A program made the translations under genes and the position numbers. From Dechloromonas sp. ZY10 (lineage in GTDB: Bacteria; Pseudomonadota; Gammaproteobacteria; Burkholderiales; Rhodocyclaceae), in the NCBI RefSeq assembly GCF_041378895.1, contig NZ_CP144212.1, forward strand, positions 2,465,501 to 2,529,500: a DNA stretch of 64,000 nucleotides. The letters run 5' to 3'. Positions 9,259 to 16,722 of the stretch are shown here, in pieces. The notes below the pieces were generated by a model, which made no database searches, was not told the origin of the DNA, and saw only the letters and a list, made by a program, of their open reading frames with translations. Numbering within the stretch: position 1 is the first letter of the stretch; every line of letters begins with the position of its first letter.

Positions 9259-10137
9259 TCAGGCAAGCAAACCGGCTTGGCGCAAGGCAGCCAGCACTTT
9301 GGCCTGCCCCGCCTCGCCCAGGGTTGTCAGCGGCAGCCGGATACCACCCGGCATCATTCCGAGCTGCTCGACGGCCCACTTGACCGGAATCGGGTTAGCC
9401 TCGCAGAAGAGGTCGCGGTGCAGCCCCAGCAACTTGAAATGAATCTCCCGCGCCTTGGCCACCTCGCCCGCTGCCGCAGCGACGCACATCTCATGCATCA
9501 GACGAGGCGCGACGTTAGCGGTGACGGAAATATTACCGTGGAAGCCCATCATGATTGTCGAGACACAAGTCATGTCATCGCCGCTATACAGAGCAAAACC
9601 CTGCGGCGCGCGAGCAATCAGATCGCAAGCCCGATCAAAATTACCGGTGGCATCCTTGACCCCGACAATCCCGGGCACTTCTGCCAGACGCAAAATGGTG
9701 TCGTTGCTCATGTCGGCAACGGTACGCCCAGGCACGTTGTACAGGAGCACAGGCAATTCCACCGCTTCAGCGATGGTCTTGAAGTGGCGATAAAGGCCTT
9801 CCTGCGTCGGCTTGTTGTAATACGGAACCACTGACAGGGCCATGTCGGCGCCAGCCTTCTTGGCAAAGCGGGTCAACTCGATCGCCTCTGCCGTCGAATT
9901 GGCACCCGTCCCGGCGATCACCGGAATCCGCCCGGCGGCATGCTCGACCGTCACCTTGATCAGTTCGCAATGCTCTTCAACGCTGACCGTTGGCGATTCG
10001 CCGGTGGTTCCGACGATCACGATGCCATCAGTCCCTTCGGCAACATGAAAATCAACCAGCTTGCGCAGGGAGTTCAAATCAAGGCTGCCATCCTCGTGCA
10101 TCGGGGTGACAATCGCAACAATGGATCCAGTAATCAT
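9259..10137 (-). CDS. dapA: 4-hydroxy-tetrahydrodipicolinate synthase (DapA)
   Basis: DapA condenses pyruvate with aspartate semialdehyde in the lysine and diaminopimelate pathway. The 292-residue protein begins [20 protein letters not shown] and has [14 protein letters not shown] (pyruvate-binding threonines), [14 protein letters not shown] with the proton-relay tyrosine, and the Schiff-base lysine in [12 protein letters not shown] near residue 160. Length is normal. I use the ATG at 10137; the frame is open further upstream but not homologous. It is the first gene of a pair with bamC. Confidence 0.98.
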   Translation of the reverse strand: MITGSIVAIVTPMHEDGSLDLNSLRKLVDFHVAEGTDGIVIVGTTGESPTVSVEEHCELIKVTVEHAAGRIPVIAGTGANSTAEAIELTRFAKKAGADMALSVVPYYNKPTQEGLYRHFKTIAEAVELPVLLYNVPGRTVADMSNDTILRLAEVPGIVGVKDATGNFDRACDLIARAPQGFALYSGDDMTCVSTIMMGFHGNISVTANVAPRLMHEMCVAAAAGEVAKAREIHFKLLGLHRDLFCEANPIPVKWAVEQLGMMPGGIRLPLTTLGEAGQAKVLAALRQAGLLA

Positions 10138-10243
10138 GGCCTGACAAAAAGAAAATAATCCCTTGATTGTAACTGAAGCCTCAGCCCCGCGAAATGCCAA
10201 AAGCGGGCATTTCTCGCACCGCCAAAACCTTCGGGCGCCAAAG

Positions 10244-10272
10244 AAAAAGCCCGGAACGAATCCGGGCTTTTT
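10244..10272 (-). terminator. Rho-independent terminator of phaC-phaB
   Basis: A 12-base-pair inverted repeat (10244-10255 with 10261-10272; core AGCCCGGA/TCCGGGCT) has a five-base loop and flanking A and T runs. It lies 26 bases after the phaB stop on the minus strand. Confidence 0.88.
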
Positions 10273-10298
10273 TACGAATCCAGCAGGTCGACCGTGGA

Positions 10299-11042
10299 TT
10301 ACTGGTAGTACAGGCCGCCGTTGATGTTGATGGTGGCGCCGGTGGTGAAGCCGGACAGCTCATCGCACAGATAGGCACAGGCAAAACCGATTTCTTCCGG
10401 CTTGGCCAGGCGCTTCATCGGCACCGAGTCAACGATGGTTTGCAGGATTTCCGGCTTAATGGCCATGACCATCTTGGTAGCAACATAGCCCGGAGCGATG
10501 GCGTTAACCGTCACACCCTTGTTGGCCAGTTCGGCAGCCAGTGCCTTGGTGAAGCCGATGACGCCAGCCTTGGCGGCGGAGTAGTTGGTCTGGCCAGCCT
10601 GCCCCTTGACGCCATTGACCGAAGAGATGTTCACGATGCGACCGAAGCCACGCTCGGCCATCTTGGCGGAGACCTGCTTGGTCATGTTGAACAGCGAAGT
10701 CAGGTTGGTGGCGATCACAGCATCCCAGCCATCTTTTTCCAGCTTGGCGAACATGCGGTCACGGGTGATGCCAGCGTTGTTGATCAGGATGTCGACCTGA
10801 CCGCAGGCGGCTTCCGCTTCGGCAACCATGCGCTGGCAATCTTCGAGGACGGACACGTCGCCGCCAACACAAACGAAGTCGTTGAAGCCGGCAGCAGCCA
10901 TCTCCTTCAGCCACTCTTCCTTGTTGTCGAATTGCGGGTGATAGGCCGCGACCACCTTGTGCCCGGCCTTGGCCAGTTGCTGACAAATGGCGGTACCCAG
11001 GCCGCCCATGGCGCCGGTAACGATTGCAACACGTTGCGTCAT
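10299..11042 (-). CDS. phaB: acetoacetyl-CoA reductase (PhaB)
   Basis: PhaB is a short-chain dehydrogenase that reduces acetoacetyl-CoA to (R)-3-hydroxybutyryl-CoA with NADPH, the monomer for polyhydroxybutyrate. The 247-residue product has the nucleotide motif [24 protein letters not shown], the catalytic serine in NISSVNG and the YSAAK tyrosine-lysine pair near residue 154. The segment [21 protein letters not shown] at the C-terminus is close to characterised PhaB proteins. It follows phaC by 87 bases; no phaA is present in the window. Confidence 0.95.
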   Translation of the reverse strand: MTQRVAIVTGAMGGLGTAICQQLAKAGHKVVAAYHPQFDNKEEWLKEMAAAGFNDFVCVGGDVSVLEDCQRMVAEAEAACGQVDILINNAGITRDRMFAKLEKDGWDAVIATNLTSLFNMTKQVSAKMAERGFGRIVNISSVNGVKGQAGQTNYSAAKAGVIGFTKALAAELANKGVTVNAIAPGYVATKMVMAIKPEILQTIVDSVPMKRLAKPEEIGFACAYLCDELSGFTTGATININGGLYYQ

Positions 11043-11129
11043 TTACTTTCCTTCCTATTAAGTGACTACTGCGTTAAAGACTTCCGGCGGCCCAGGCCTC
11101 CCTGGCCGTCGTGAATCGTGAATCCTGCA

Positions 11130-12857
11130 TCAAACAGCGCGTGCCCGCACATAACGCCCCGGCGCCGGCTCGACCGGCTTGTACTTGCTCGAACCGAGCG
11201 CGCGCGGCGCACGTTCCTTGCCCACCAACGGCTGCAGCCAAGCCGCCCAGTCATTCCACCAACTGCCCTTGTGCTCGGAAGCGCCGAGCAGCCAATTCTC
11301 GGCATCGCTCTTTACATCCGGATTAATCCAGTAACTGCGCTTGTTCTTGCTCGCCGGATTGATTACCCCGGCAATATGCCCGGATGCGCCAAGGACGAAA
11401 CGCAAGGCCCCGGAAAGCAGACGGGTACTCCGGTACGCCGACTGCCACGGCACGATGTGATCCTCGCGGGTTGCCAACAGGTAAATCGGCATGTCGAGTT
11501 GCCCGAGATCGACCTTGACCCCGCACATCGACAACTTGCCCGGAATACGCAGGCTGTTCTCGTGATACAGATGGCGCATGTACCAACAGGCAAAAGGCCC
11601 CGGCAGATTGGTCGAATCCGAATTCCAGTACAGCAGGTCAAAGGCAGCCGGCTTCTGCCCCTTGAGATAATTGTTGGTCACATAATTCCAGACCAGGTCG
11701 TTGGCGCGCAGAAACGAGAAGGTATTCTGCAGGTCGCGGGCCGGCAGCAACCCACCCTGACCAATCGCCTGCTCACGCGATGCCAAGGCACTCTCATCGA
11801 TAAACAGACCGATTTCCCCGGTATCCGAGAAATCGAGAAGCGTGGTCAGCAAGGTCAGGGAAGCCGCCGCATCATCGCCACGTGCCTTGAGCACGGCAAG
11901 CGCGGAAGTTGCGATAGTCCCACCGACACAAAAGCCGAGGACATTCGCCTGTTTGACCTTGCAAATCTCACGCACCACGCGCAAGGCCTCGATCGGCCCC
12001 TGTTCCAGATAGTCATCCCAGGTCAACTGACCTTGCGCTTCCTGAGGATTGCGCCAGGAAACCAGAAAAACCGTGTTCCCCTGCTCGACCATGAAGCGGA
12101 TCAGCGAGTTGTCCGGCTGCAAATCCATGATGTAAAACTTGTTGATGCAAGGCGGCACCACCAGCAAAGGCCGCGTCCCGACCTTAGGCGTCAGCGGCGA
12201 ATACTGCAAAAGCTGCATCACCTCATTTTCGAAAATCACCGCCCCCTCGGTAGTAGCGATGTTCTTGCCGATCTCGAATACCGATTCATCGGTCATCGTG
12301 ATCCGCCCTTTTTCGAAATCGCGGATCAGATTATTGATGCCATCCGTGATGCTCTGCCCTTTGGTTTCAAGCGCCAGCTTGATGAACTCAGGATTGGTCG
12401 CAGCAAAATTCGACGGAGCCAGGGCATCGCTCACCTGCCGGGCAATGAAGCGCATTTTTTCCCGCCCCTTGTCATCCACCGCCGGCAAGGTCTCAACCAG
12501 ATCTTTCAGGTAGCGAACATTGAGCAGATAAGCCTGATGCAGATAGTCATACACCGGGCTCTCGCGCCACTCCGGCGCAGCAAAACGACGGTCACCGGGC
12601 TCGGGGCTAACCGAAAATTCACCAGCAGGCTGTTGCTGGTGCTTCCCCATCACGGCTTGCCACAAGGCAAGCTGCTGCTCAGAATATTTTTTCTGCAGCG
12701 CAGTCAAGGACTGCGGATCAACCGCCAGCGGCGGCACATTAGGGTTGCCAGCCTGGCTCAGGGCATCTACGAATTGCTGCAGCATACCTTGGCCGGCCTG
12801 CAGAAACTGCATGGCTGGGCCAAAAAAGGCGTCGTTGTGGTTCGCTCCGGAAGCCAT
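11130..12857 (-). CDS. phaC: class I poly(3-hydroxyalkanoate) synthase (PhaC)
   Basis: PhaC polymerises hydroxyacyl-CoA into storage polyester granules. The 575-residue length and single-subunit form fit class I. Visible features are the N-terminal PHA-synthase region (PVYDYLHQAYLLNVRYLKDLV), the lipase-like box GFCVGGT with the catalytic cysteine, the aspartate region LATREDHIVPWQSAY and the histidine in GASGHIAGVINP. The ATG at 12857 starts MASGANHND. phaB lies directly downstream on the same strand. Confidence 0.96.
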   Translation of the reverse strand: MASGANHNDAFFGPAMQFLQAGQGMLQQFVDALSQAGNPNVPPLAVDPQSLTALQKKYSEQQLALWQAVMGKHQQQPAGEFSVSPEPGDRRFAAPEWRESPVYDYLHQAYLLNVRYLKDLVETLPAVDDKGREKMRFIARQVSDALAPSNFAATNPEFIKLALETKGQSITDGINNLIRDFEKGRITMTDESVFEIGKNIATTEGAVIFENEVMQLLQYSPLTPKVGTRPLLVVPPCINKFYIMDLQPDNSLIRFMVEQGNTVFLVSWRNPQEAQGQLTWDDYLEQGPIEALRVVREICKVKQANVLGFCVGGTIATSALAVLKARGDDAAASLTLLTTLLDFSDTGEIGLFIDESALASREQAIGQGGLLPARDLQNTFSFLRANDLVWNYVTNNYLKGQKPAAFDLLYWNSDSTNLPGPFACWYMRHLYHENSLRIPGKLSMCGVKVDLGQLDMPIYLLATREDHIVPWQSAYRSTRLLSGALRFVLGASGHIAGVINPASKNKRSYWINPDVKSDAENWLLGASEHKGSWWNDWAAWLQPLVGKERAPRALGSSKYKPVEPAPGRYVRARAV

Positions 12858-13025
12858 GGGGTCATCGTCCTTGTGAACGTCAGGGTCTAAGCCTCTCGAT
12901 TCTCCATAGCCCCCGAAAGTGTGTCAACGCATTTGCATGCAGCAACCGGACTCTCCCACCTTCCCCACGCCACAACAGGGCAGAAGCCGATTGCCGGCGG
13001 CACGGCGAATTCCTAAAATGGGCGG

Positions 13026-13244
13026 ATGCACCTTTCCCTGATCATCGTCATCGGCTGGCTCTATGTCACCCTGCTGGTCGCCGCCAATGAGCCGACCCTG
13101 ATTGCCGGCATCGTATCCTTTCTGTTCTACGGCGCCCTGCCCTGCGGATTGATTCTCTATTTTGCCGGCAGCAGGATTCGCCGCGAACGGCGCAGGCATC
13201 GGGAGCTACAGGCCGCTGCAGCACAGCCCAAGCACAAAGAGTAA
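13026..13244 (+). CDS. small hypothetical membrane protein
   Basis: A 72-residue product with two hydrophobic segments (about residues 3-20 and 26-48) and a strongly basic tail (RIRRERRRHRELQAAAAQ). No family is recognised. The ribosome site is weak (GGGCGG directly before the ATG). It lies alone between phaC and the ZIP gene and is convergent with the latter. The hydrophobic pattern and good codon use make it a plausible real gene, but without homology this is only moderately sure. Confidence 0.6.
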   Translation: MHLSLIIVIGWLYVTLLVAANEPTLIAGIVSFLFYGALPCGLILYFAGSRIRRERRRHRELQAAAAQPKHKE

Positions 13245-13256
13245 ACCGACCGTGCC

Positions 13257-14024
13257 TCACTCACCGACTAACGCCTGAACCACCCCGATCGAGGCAATTC
13301 CGGCGCAGATCAACAAGACCTGCTGCACGGTAGCCTTGAGTTCAGTGCGTTTATGCAGCCCCGGGATCAAATCCGCGACTGCCACGTAGATCATGCTGGC
13401 GGCAGCAATCCCCAACAACGAAGGAACCCACTCCGACAATTCAGCCAGAGCAAAATAGGCCAGCAGGGCTCCCACCAGGGTTGCCAGACTGGAAAGCAAA
13501 TTGAACATCAGAGCCTTGAAACGGCTATAACCCGAGTGCAGCAGGATCAGGAAATCCCCGACCTCCTGAGGAATTTCGTGAGCAATGATGGCCAGCGCGG
13601 TAACGATTCCGAGTTCTGTGCTCTCAACAAAAGCAGCCGCAATCAGAATCCCGTCAACAAAGTTGTGGAAGGTATCCCCCACCAGAATCAGCATCCCCGA
13701 GCGCCCGTGATCATGCCCCTCTGCTTGCGCCTCATGTGCCTCGCAGTGGTCGTGATGACAGTGCCGCCATAGCACCAGCTTTTCCAGCACGAAAAAGCCA
13801 AGAATCCCGAACAGCACGGTCATCGCGGTATGGTGCGCATCCCCATGCTCGAGAGCATGCGGCAGGATTTCCAGGAATGCGGCTCCGAGCAATGCGCCGA
13901 TCGCGTAGGAAATCAGCATTCCCACCCGCTGAGCACCAAGCGTTGCTCCCAGCACCGCTGCGGCCGTAACACTCAACAAGCCGCCGGCGAGGGCGACGGC
14001 GATGATCCAGGAAAGCGTGCTCAC
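13257..14024 (-). CDS. ZIP-family divalent metal transporter
   Basis: A 255-residue inner-membrane protein with about eight hydrophobic segments. The ZIP signatures HNFVDGILIAAAF in segment IV and AHEIPQEVGDFLILLHSG in segment V supply the metal-binding histidines and glutamate. A histidine-rich cytoplasmic loop (HCHHDHCEAHEA then EGHDHG, about residues 88-108) is typical of zinc-handling members. ZIP proteins import zinc, iron or related metals into the cytoplasm; the metal here cannot be stated. No operon partner is evident. Confidence 0.92.
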   Translation of the reverse strand: MSTLSWIIAVALAGGLLSVTAAAVLGATLGAQRVGMLISYAIGALLGAAFLEILPHALEHGDAHHTAMTVLFGILGFFVLEKLVLWRHCHHDHCEAHEAQAEGHDHGRSGMLILVGDTFHNFVDGILIAAAFVESTELGIVTALAIIAHEIPQEVGDFLILLHSGYSRFKALMFNLLSSLATLVGALLAYFALAELSEWVPSLLGIAAASMIYVAVADLIPGLHKRTELKATVQQVLLICAGIASIGVVQALVGE

Positions 14025-14079
14025 AAAAATCCGCAGTCAGAAAGGTAACCGTACATTATACGCCTTCTACTGCAGGCGT

Positions 14080-14826
14080 TCACTCCAGGCAGATCAGGGT
14101 CGCCATCCGCCCCGTCTGCCCATCGCGCCGGTAGGAAAAATAGCGTGCAGAATCGTGATAGGTGCATTCGCCTCCACCATAGATCGCTGTCACCCCGAGT
14201 CTATTCAATCGCTGTCGTGCCAACGCGCCAAGATCCGCCAACCACTTTCCCTTTGCTGCGGGAACAAAAGCGCCAGCCGCGGCGGGAGAGTCCTTGACAA
14301 AAGCGATGCGCACCTCGTCACCGACTTCGAATGCCTCCGGGCCAATCGCCGGCCCGAACCAGGCCAGCAGGTTACCGGGAGCGCAAGTCATGGCTGCGAC
14401 GGTCGACTCCAGCACCCCCCCCAGCAAACCCCGCCAACCGGCATGAGCCGCAGCCACCACCGTACCCTGCCGATCACAAAACAGCACCGGCAGACAATCT
14501 GCCGTCATCACTACGCAAACCACGCCCGGGCTGCGCGTCCACGACGCATCTGCCTCCGGAAAATTCTGAGCTTTTCCCGCGTCGACCGTAAGCGTCCCAT
14601 GCACCTGCCGCAACCAGCAGGGCTCAGCAGGCAGACACCCGCGCAAAGCAGCCCGGTTGGCGGCCACCCGCAGCGGATCATCGCCTACGTGGTCACCAAG
14701 ATTGAAGCCAGCCCATGGCGCCGAACTATAGCCACCAGTGCGCAGGGTCTGCCAGGCCCGCACCCGGGATGGGGCTGGCCACTCAGGAATCAGCAAGCCG
14801 ATATCGACCGCATCGACCTCAGGCAT
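14080..14826 (-). CDS. pgeF: PgeF/YfiH family purine nucleosidase-like protein
   Basis: The family (formerly DUF152 or multicopper polyphenol oxidoreductase) includes YfiH, reported to clear mis-incorporated serine from peptidoglycan precursors, and members acting on purine nucleosides. The 248-residue product has LRQVHG, ADCLPVLFCD and the zinc-site histidine and cysteine in AAAHAGWRGLLGGVL and near TYHDSARYFSYRRD. I use the ATG at 14826; a TTG at 14841 would give a longer overlap with rluD. The rluD-pgeF pair next to bamD is the same order as in E. coli. Confidence 0.92.
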   Translation of the reverse strand: MPEVDAVDIGLLIPEWPAPSRVRAWQTLRTGGYSSAPWAGFNLGDHVGDDPLRVAANRAALRGCLPAEPCWLRQVHGTLTVDAGKAQNFPEADASWTRSPGVVCVVMTADCLPVLFCDRQGTVVAAAHAGWRGLLGGVLESTVAAMTCAPGNLLAWFGPAIGPEAFEVGDEVRIAFVKDSPAAAGAFVPAAKGKWLADLGALARQRLNRLGVTAIYGGGECTYHDSARYFSYRRDGQTGRMATLICLE

Positions 14827-15775
14827 ATTCGAGACGCTCAAGCAACTCGCGCATATCTGCGGGCGGAGGCGCCTCCCATTGCATCAAGCGACCGCTCAGC
14901 GGATGCAGCAAACCAAGGCGGGTGGCATGTAGTGCCTGCCGGTGAAATTCGGGCAAACGGGCATGCGGCTTGCCATAGACGGGATCACCGACGAGGGGAT
15001 GACCGATCGATGCCATGTGCACGCGAATCTGATGCGTCCGCCCCGTCGCCAAGGAACATTCAACGTAAGTGCAGTGTGGGTAATAAGCGAGTATGCGGTA
15101 CCAGGTCAGCGCCGGCTTGCCACCACGGCTTTCCGGCACCACCGCCATTTTGGTCCGCTGCACCGGATGCCGGCCAATTGGAGAGTCCACGCCGCCATCA
15201 GCCTTGACCGTGCCAGCGACCAGTGCCAGATAGACCCGGCGCACGCTCCGGGCCTGCAATTGGCGCACCAGATCGGTCTGCGCTTCGAGTGTTTTGGCAA
15301 CTACCATCAGGCCACTGGTATCCTTGTCCAGACGATGCACGATGCCCGCCCGCGGAACCTCCGCAATACCGGGAATGTGGTGCAACAACGCATTCATCAA
15401 GGTTCCGCTCCAGTTCCCGCTCCCCGGGTGTACTACCAGCCCGGGCGGCTTATTGATCACCAGCAGGCATTCGTCCTCGTAGACGATATCCAGCGGAATG
15501 TCTTCCGGCTGCTCGGCGAGCACCTGCGCATCGGGTGGCTCGGCCAGGGACAACTGCTCGCCACCATGCAACTTGCGCTTGGGCTCAGTTTCCACCTGAC
15601 CGTCAATCCTGACCAGGGAGTCACGCACCCAGCCCTGCAGCCGGTTACGGGAATGCTGTGGCAGCAACTCTGCCAGGACCTGATCCAGTCGGCGACCGGA
15701 ACAGGTATCGGGAACGCTCAGGACGAGCGGTTCAGTTCGGCTATAATCGCCGGAGTTTTCCATAGGATCGTTCAT
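14819..15775 (-). CDS. rluD: 23S rRNA pseudouridine synthase RluD
   Basis: RluD makes pseudouridines in helix 69 of 23S rRNA. The 318-residue product has an N-terminal S4 domain (RRLDQVLAELLPQHSRNRLQGWVRD) and the catalytic motif HRLDKDTSGLMVVAKT with the nucleophilic aspartate, then GRTHQIRVHMASIGHPLVGD. The start is either the ATG at 15775 or the one at 15763. The first overlaps the divergent bamD start codon, so the second would be tidier. It overlaps pgeF by eight bases. Confidence 0.95.
   Translation of the reverse strand: MNDPMENSGDYSRTEPLVLSVPDTCSGRRLDQVLAELLPQHSRNRLQGWVRDSLVRIDGQVETEPKRKLHGGEQLSLAEPPDAQVLAEQPEDIPLDIVYEDECLLVINKPPGLVVHPGSGNWSGTLMNALLHHIPGIAEVPRAGIVHRLDKDTSGLMVVAKTLEAQTDLVRQLQARSVRRVYLALVAGTVKADGGVDSPIGRHPVQRTKMAVVPESRGGKPALTWYRILAYYPHCTYVECSLATGRTHQIRVHMASIGHPLVGDPVYGKPHARLPEFHRQALHATRLGLLHPLSGRLMQWEAPPPADMRELLERLEYA
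15742..15747 (+). promoter_or_regulatory. candidate -10 element for bamD
   Basis: A perfect TATAAT lies 27 bases before the bamD ATG and inside the first codons of divergent rluD. No convincing -35 hexamer is seen at the usual spacing, so this is tentative. Confidence 0.4.
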
Positions 15776-16619
15776 GATGCGAAGTTTAGCCGTAATCCGG
15801 AGTTTCTCGCCGTTTTGCCGCAACGCTGCCGGTTTTTTCCGGCTTGCGCCGGTACTGCTGGCCGCCGCGCTAATTGCCGGCTGCGCGAGCAATGAGAAAT
15901 ACGACGAAACCGCCGGCTGGTCGGCAAGCAAACTCTATTCCGAAGCCAAGGATGCGCAGGCCGATGGCGGCTGGGATAAAGCCGCCAAGCTGCTGGAAAA
16001 ACTGGAGGCACGCTACCCCTACGGTCGCTACGCCCAGCAGGCGCAAATGGAACTCGGCTACATCTACTGGAAAGGCGGCGAACCCGGTTCCGCTTTGGCG
16101 GCCTGCGACCGCTTCATCAAACTGCATCCAAATCACCCCGCCGTCGATTATGCCTACTACCTCAAAGGCCTGATCAATTTCAACGAAGACCAGGGTTACG
16201 CCGGCTACATCAGCAAGCAGGATCCGACCGAACGCGACCCCAAGGCGGCCCGCGAAGCCTTCGACACGTTCAAGGAACTGGTCGCCCGCTTCCCGAAGAG
16301 CAAGTACGCACCGGATGCAGCCAAGCGCATGCACTATCTGGTCAATGCACTGGCCTCACAGGAAGTTCACGTCGCCCGCTACTACATGAAGCGCGAAGCA
16401 TATATTGCAGCGGTCAACCGGGCCCAGTTTGCAATCAAGACCTATCCGGAAGCGCCGGCCATCGAGGAAGCACTGTCGATCATGGTCACCGCCTACGACC
16501 GGTTGGGTATGCCGGAACTGCGTGACGACGCAAGCCGCGTCTTGCAAAAGAATTTCCCTGAAAGCCGCTTCACCAGCAGCAAACTGGCGGAAGACAAAGC
16601 CTGGTGGAAATTCTGGTAA
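15774..16619 (+). CDS. bamD: outer membrane assembly lipoprotein BamD
   Basis: BamD is the essential TPR lipoprotein of the BAM complex. The 281-residue product has a signal peptide with lipobox LIAGC at about residue 36, then repeated TPR-like helices (SASKLYSEAKDAQADGGWDK, RYAQQAQMELGYIYWKGGE, YAYYLKGLINF) and the characteristic RFPKSKYAPDAAKRM and EVHVARYYMKREAYIAAVNR segments. A second ATG immediately follows the first. It is divergent from rluD with touching start codons. A terminator follows. Confidence 0.96.
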   Translation: MMRSLAVIRSFSPFCRNAAGFFRLAPVLLAAALIAGCASNEKYDETAGWSASKLYSEAKDAQADGGWDKAAKLLEKLEARYPYGRYAQQAQMELGYIYWKGGEPGSALAACDRFIKLHPNHPAVDYAYYLKGLINFNEDQGYAGYISKQDPTERDPKAAREAFDTFKELVARFPKSKYAPDAAKRMHYLVNALASQEVHVARYYMKREAYIAAVNRAQFAIKTYPEAPAIEEALSIMVTAYDRLGMPELRDDASRVLQKNFPESRFTSSKLAEDKAWWKFW

Positions 16620-16650
16620 TCACCAAACCGGATTTCCCACAAACGAAAAC

Positions 16651-16681
16651 CGCGCCGGCCCAAAAGCCGCGCGTTTTTTTT
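16651..16681 (+). terminator. Rho-independent terminator after bamD
   Basis: The stem CGCG-C-CGGC with GCCG-CGCG has one bulged C and a six-base loop and is followed by a run of eight T. It lies 31 bases after the bamD stop. Confidence 0.85.
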
Positions 16682-16722
16682 AATGCACCAAGCAAGGCTG
16701 ACACGCCAGCCGGAACCCCATC

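Noticed and set aside
11118-12890. 590-codon plus-strand open frame
   Set aside because: It is antisense to phaC, which has complete catalytic motifs.
14560-14600. Another copy of the GTCGACCGT motif, within pgeF
   Set aside because: It encodes conserved PgeF sequence (LTVDAGKAQ), so it is likely chance.
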